8,264 bases of DNA from positions 1 to 8,264 of the forward strand of contig CALAHA010000218.1 of the NCBI GenBank assembly GCA_937891565.1. Direction: 5' to 3'. Under the pieces are notes generated by a model. That model made no database searches and had not been told where the DNA came from. It worked only from the letters and a program-made list of their open reading frames with translations. Every line of letters begins with the position of its first letter. Position 1 is the stretch's first letter. Below, piece after piece: positions 5,392-8,264 of this stretch. The DNA is from an uncultured Ilumatobacter sp. GTDB taxonomy: Bacteria > Actinomycetota > Acidimicrobiia > Acidimicrobiales > Ilumatobacteraceae. Position numbers and translations under genes: made by a program.

Positions 5392-6879
5392 GTGGACTTG
5401 GTCGAGAAGCAGGAGACAACCGGTGGCATCTGGTCTCCCAACTATCTGCCGGTCACGCTTGCGAACCTGACCATCGTCGCCATTGCCGCTTTCGATGGCC
5501 TTGCGCTGGTCGCTGCGCTGCCGTCGATCGCTGATGATCTCGGAGGCGTCGCCCTGCTCCCGTGGGTGATCACTGCCTACCTGGCGGCATCTGCGGTGGC
5601 GGGCATCATGGCCGGCCCGATCATCGATGCCGTCGGGGTGCGAAGGACGTTTCGGTCCTCCGGTGTGTGGTTCCTGTTTGCGAGCGCGGCTGCCGCGGCG
5701 GCTCCGAACATGGAGCTCCTCGTGGCCGCTCGCGCGCTGCAGGGCATCGGCGGCGGCTTGGTGATTTCGGTTGCGTTGACCGCGGTCGGTCTGGCCTATC
5801 CGCAACGACTACGCGCAAGAGCGTTCGCCGCGAACTCGATGGTCTGGGGGACGCTGGGTTTTGGTGGTCCGGTGATCACCGCTGGCCTACTCGCCGTTGC
5901 AGGGTGGCGAATGATCTTTGTCGTGCAACTGCCGATCACGGCTCTCGCCCTGGCAGCCGGATGGCGGACATTGCCGAGCACCCGCGACAAGCCGCAACGG
6001 ATTGTCATGGACGGCCGAGGCATCGCGTTGATCGTTGGCCTCGTCGCCGCGTCATTGTTCGCTGTGGCGCAGGTCGGTGTTCGCTGGCCCTTGGCCGCTG
6101 TCGGTGCGGCACTGGCCATCGCATTCGGTCGTGCGTTCTGGACCAACTCCGGTCGCGCCGATGGGCCGCTCGTCGAGCGCACCCACATCACGCGGTTCCC
6201 ACTGAAGCGGATCCATTTGACATCCGGCCTGGTGCTCATTGCTGGCCTGGCTGCTGACAACTACCTCCCGCTCTACATGCAGACCACGCGCGGCCGGTCT
6301 GAATCGTTCGCTGCGTTCTCGGTGCTGTTCCTCACCGTCGGGTGGTCGTCAGCAGCGTTCCTCGTCAGTCGGCTGCTCGAACGCTGGCGCGAAGCCGACG
6401 CCATCTTGGTCGGATCAATCCTGATGATTCCGGCCGTCATTTGGGCTGGGGTTGGCGTTGCTCTGACGTGGCCGATCCCGGTCATCTTCGGCGCGTTCTA
6501 TGTCATGGGCGCGGCAATTGGCTTTGTTTCCACGGCGGGGCTCACCTTGCTGCAGGCGAGCGCCGACGATTCCGAGATGGGGCGCGTTAACAGCGCCCAT
6601 CAGTTCATCCGCACGCTCGGGATCACCTATGGCGTGGCTGTCGGCGGAGCAATTCTGCTGTTCGTTGTCGGCAACCAGATTGGCGACGTTGAGGTTGTGC
6701 GCGATGTGCTTGGCGGCGAGGACGTGGTTGCCTCGGGCCCCACACTCGATGCGATCCGAGACGGTCTCGTCTGGGTGCTCGGCTTCAGTGGCGTCGCTGG
6801 CCTTGGATGCCTCGCTGCCGCCGTGGTCCTCTGGCGTGCGACGCGACGGCTGGGGCTGCTCGTTGGCGCTGATTCATAA
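5392..6879 (+). CDS. MFS transporter, 14-helix DHA2-like exporter
   Basis: Inner-membrane proton-driven exporter of the major facilitator superfamily, 495 residues from a GTG start. About 14 hydrophobic segments can be read, at roughly 24-45, 55-77, 86-105, 109-133, 145-168, 169-190, 210-228, 232-251, 274-296, 308-331, 338-361, 364-388, 408-431 and 455-480. Fourteen helices point to the DHA2 drug:H+ antiporter group. Other motifs: motif A GPIIDAVGVRR in the loop after helix 2, a motif-B-like RALQGIGGG in helix 4, and a motif-C-like GTLGFGGPVITAG in helix 5, which is typical of antiporters. The substrate cannot be told from sequence; drugs, toxic metabolites or fatty-acid-like compounds are all possible. 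The TAGCGT hexamer 6 bases before the GTG supports this start. A structured 120-base leader precedes the gene, and the GntR gene begins 31 bases after its stop, so that regulator could in principle control this exporter too. Confidence 0.92.
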   Translation: MDLVEKQETTGGIWSPNYLPVTLANLTIVAIAAFDGLALVAALPSIADDLGGVALLPWVITAYLAASAVAGIMAGPIIDAVGVRRTFRSSGVWFLFASAAAAAAPNMELLVAARALQGIGGGLVISVALTAVGLAYPQRLRARAFAANSMVWGTLGFGGPVITAGLLAVAGWRMIFVVQLPITALALAAGWRTLPSTRDKPQRIVMDGRGIALIVGLVAASLFAVAQVGVRWPLAAVGAALAIAFGRAFWTNSGRADGPLVERTHITRFPLKRIHLTSGLVLIAGLAADNYLPLYMQTTRGRSESFAAFSVLFLTVGWSSAAFLVSRLLERWREADAILVGSILMIPAVIWAGVGVALTWPIPVIFGAFYVMGAAIGFVSTAGLTLLQASADDSEMGRVNSAHQFIRTLGITYGVAVGGAILLFVVGNQIGDVEVVRDVLGGEDVVASGPTLDAIRDGLVWVLGFSGVAGLGCLAAAVVLWRATRRLGLLVGADS

Positions 6880-6898
6880 TTGATCTGACCTATTGCGT

Positions 6899-6904
6899 TA
6901 GAGT
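6899..6904 (+). promoter_or_regulatory. Putative -10 element (TAGAGT) of the GntR gene
   Basis: TAGAGT ends exactly 6 bases before the GTG at 6911 and supports that start. It lies in the 31-base gap after the MFS gene, so the regulator probably has its own promoter. The preceding ATAATTGATCTGACC (6876-6890) has no clear palindrome that I would call an operator. Confidence 0.5.
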
Positions 6905-6910
6905 GTTTGA

Positions 6911-7696
6911 GTGCGCCACGACAGTTCATTGGTGAGTTACGTGACCGAACTCAAGTCACTCCCGGATCAGATCGCTACAGCGATTCGCGAGTCGATTGTG
7001 TCGGGCGCGCTGGCAATCGACCAGCGGCTCCCGAACGAGGCCGAGCTGGCTGTGCAGTTCGGCGTGTCGCGCCCAACGGTGCGGGAGGCCCTGAAGCGGC
7101 TCGCGGCCAAGAACCTGATCCGGTCGCAGCGAGGGGTGTCAGGCGGCAACTTTGTGACGCTACCGAGCAGTGAACAAGTGCGATCGGATCTGTCGACCAC
7201 CGCCACGCTCCTCGTGAGCCACGAGGTGTTCTCACTCGCCGAGGTCGCCGAAAGTCGACGCCTGCTCGAAACTCTCTGCGCTCGACTCGCAGCCGAGCGT
7301 CGTACAACCGATCACCTCGCCGCCCTGGGAGACGCGCTCAATCGGCAGGCCCGCCCCGACCTCTCCGATGAGGAATTTTGCGACGCCGACGTTGCCTTCC
7401 ACCGGGTGATCGTGCAGGCGGCCGGGAACCCGGTGCTCGACTACGTCATGGTGTTCGCGCTCGAAGCGTTGCACCCGTCTACGAACCTCGTGATCAACCG
7501 GTTCCGCCAGCGCTCAGACGTCTTGGCGCTGCAGCAGGTTCTACTCAATGCGGTCGCGTCCGGCGACCCAGACGCAGCCGAAGCAGCCATTCATGCCCAA
7601 ATGGATCACCTCGGTGGGATCTACAACGAGGCCCAGGAATGGGTCGAAGCTCGACGCGTCGAACGAGAGCACAGCCATGGCCGAACTGCAGACTGA
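6911..7696 (+). CDS. FadR-type GntR family transcriptional regulator (wHTH + FCD)
   Basis: DNA-binding regulator of 261 residues. The winged helix-turn-helix spans about 15-85, with LPNEAELAVQFGVSRPTVRE (40-59) as the recognition region and a RGVSGGNFV wing at 74-82. A helical FCD ligand-binding domain follows from about 105 to 240. FCD domains usually hold a metal through Asp-x3-His and two later histidines. Here Asp160 and His164 (DVAFH) are present, but the EHRxI-type helix reads LQQVL with Gln208 in place of His, and the last His is uncertain (Gln230 or His233), so the metal site may be altered. Such regulators commonly respond to organic acids or acyl-CoA. The 20-base overlap with the acyl-CoA synthetase gene suggests co-transcription and that this protein controls the synthetase, and probably itself. 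The GTG start is chosen from the -10 hexamer; a later GTG at 6941 is possible. Confidence 0.9.
   Translation: MRHDSSLVSYVTELKSLPDQIATAIRESIVSGALAIDQRLPNEAELAVQFGVSRPTVREALKRLAAKNLIRSQRGVSGGNFVTLPSSEQVRSDLSTTATLLVSHEVFSLAEVAESRRLLETLCARLAAERRTTDHLAALGDALNRQARPDLSDEEFCDADVAFHRVIVQAAGNPVLDYVMVFALEALHPSTNLVINRFRQRSDVLALQQVLLNAVASGDPDAAEAAIHAQMDHLGGIYNEAQEWVEARRVEREHSHGRTAD
7665..7669 (+). promoter_or_regulatory. Purine-rich ribosome binding site of the acyl-CoA synthetase gene
   Basis: GAGAG lies 7 bases before the ATG at 7677, inside the 3' end of the GntR gene. It is the one start in the window with a plausible Shine-Dalgarno instead of a -10 hexamer, as expected for an internal operon gene. 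Confidence 0.45.
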
Positions 7697-8264
7697 ACAC
7701 CGCCTGCGCAGGATGCTTGCACCCGAATCGGTTGCGCTCGTGGGCGCGTCGACGGTGCCGAACGTGGCGGGTAACGACATGGTGCTCGAACTGGAGGTTT
7801 CGCGGTACCCGGGCCGGGTGTATCCGGTGAACCCGAAGTACGACGAGGTTGAGGGGCGAGAGTGCTTCGACAGCCTTGACACCCTGCCCGAGGTCCCCGA
7901 CCTGGCGGTGCTCAGCGTGGGCAATACGCGGCTCGAAGAATTGGTCGAGCAGGCCATTGACCTCGGCGTCGGCGGCTTGGTCATCCCGGGTAGCGCACTC
8001 TTGCCCGACGACACGGCGAGCAACTCACTGCGGTCCCGGATCCGCAACATGGCAACGGCCGCCAATCTGCCGATCGTCGGCGGAAACTGCATGGGCTTCT
8101 ACAACGTCGAGAAGTGGTTCCGGGCGTTTCCGTTCAATCGGCCGTATGAGCTCAAAGAAGGCGGCGTCACTCTGATTGCCCAGTCGGGCTCGGTGCTCAC
8201 CGCCCTGCTGTGGAACGACCAAAAGCTCCGCTTCAACTTGGCGGTCTCGCCGGGTCAGGAACTG
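7677..8264 (+). CDS. NDP-forming acyl-CoA synthetase / CoA-binding protein, N-terminal part
   Basis: The first 196 residues of an acyl-CoA synthetase (NDP-forming) or related CoA-binding ligase; the frame stays open to the right edge. Members join an organic acid to CoA with ATP or GTP through a phosphohistidine enzyme. Visible: a Rossmann CoA-binding domain starting PESVALVGAS (16-25); GRVYPVNPKYDEV (46-58), a typical second strand; PDLAVLSV near 74-81; GGNCMGFYN (135-143), where the family usually has GPNC; LIAQSGSV (166-173), which begins the ligase-CoA subdomain; and SPGQE at the edge. The phosphohistidine and ATP-grasp parts, if present, lie outside the window. The gene overlaps the GntR regulator by 20 bases in another frame, so coupled translation and control by that regulator are likely. 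The substrate acid is unknown. A stand-alone CoA-binding subunit is an alternative. Confidence 0.88.
   Translation, partial: MAELQTEHRLRRMLAPESVALVGASTVPNVAGNDMVLELEVSRYPGRVYPVNPKYDEVEGRECFDSLDTLPEVPDLAVLSVGNTRLEELVEQAIDLGVGGLVIPGSALLPDDTASNSLRSRIRNMATAANLPIVGGNCMGFYNVEKWFRAFPFNRPYELKEGGVTLIAQSGSVLTALLWNDQKLRFNLAVSPGQEL

Noticed and set aside
5281..5805. Minus-strand frame opposite the MFS gene start
   Set aside because: Composition typical of an antisense shadow; the plus strand reads as clear transmembrane helices.
6876..6890. Possible GntR operator upstream of the regulator gene
   Set aside because: No convincing dyad of the FadR-family type could be read here, so no operator is claimed.
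1..8264. Defence system, biosynthetic cluster or mobile element
   Set aside because: No transposase, integrase, terminal repeats, CRISPR repeats, nuclease or toxin-antitoxin pairs are visible; the genes look like chromosomal metabolic genes in separate units.

Overview
The window looks like ordinary chromosomal DNA of a GC-rich bacterium, most likely an actinobacterium close to the Acidimicrobiia/Ilumatobacter group. That placement is an inference from base composition, protein style and promoter layout; no rRNA or marker gene is present to confirm it. I see no mobile element, CRISPR array, tRNA or rRNA gene.

Layout, left to right. (1) 1-599, minus strand: the N-terminal two thirds of an SDR oxidoreductase that runs off the left edge. 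(2) 711-1250, plus: a small DinB-like four-helix protein, divergent from the SDR. (3) 1416-2318, minus: a DhlA-type haloalkane dehalogenase with all catalytic and halide-binding residues visible. (4) 2405-3292, plus: a BtuF/TroA-like binding protein without a signal peptide. (5) 3397-4209, plus: a crotonase (enoyl-CoA hydratase/isomerase family). (6) 4252-5271, plus: an S-adenosylmethionine methyltransferase with the hallmark motifs of eukaryotic-type protein arginine methyltransferases (PRMTs). (7) 5392-6879, plus: a 14-helix MFS exporter, preceded by a 120-base leader with a possible nine-codon ORF and competing hairpins. (8) 6911-7696, plus: a FadR-type GntR regulator. (9) 7677-8264, plus: the start of an NDP-forming acyl-CoA synthetase that overlaps the regulator and runs off the right edge.

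The genes read mainly as single transcription units. Nearly every gene start has an A/T-type -10 hexamer (consensus TANNNT, or its relaxed form NANNNT) ending exactly 6 bases before the start codon and no Shine-Dalgarno sequence, which points to leaderless mRNAs. The exception is the last gene, which overlaps its upstream neighbour and has a purine-rich site instead. Functionally the set suggests a heterotroph that processes CoA-linked acids (crotonase, acyl-CoA synthetase, FadR-type regulator, SDR) and halogenated compounds. No single pathway ties all the genes together.

The items most worth a second look are the PRMT-like methyltransferase, the uniform leaderless promoter spacing and the leader of the MFS gene.
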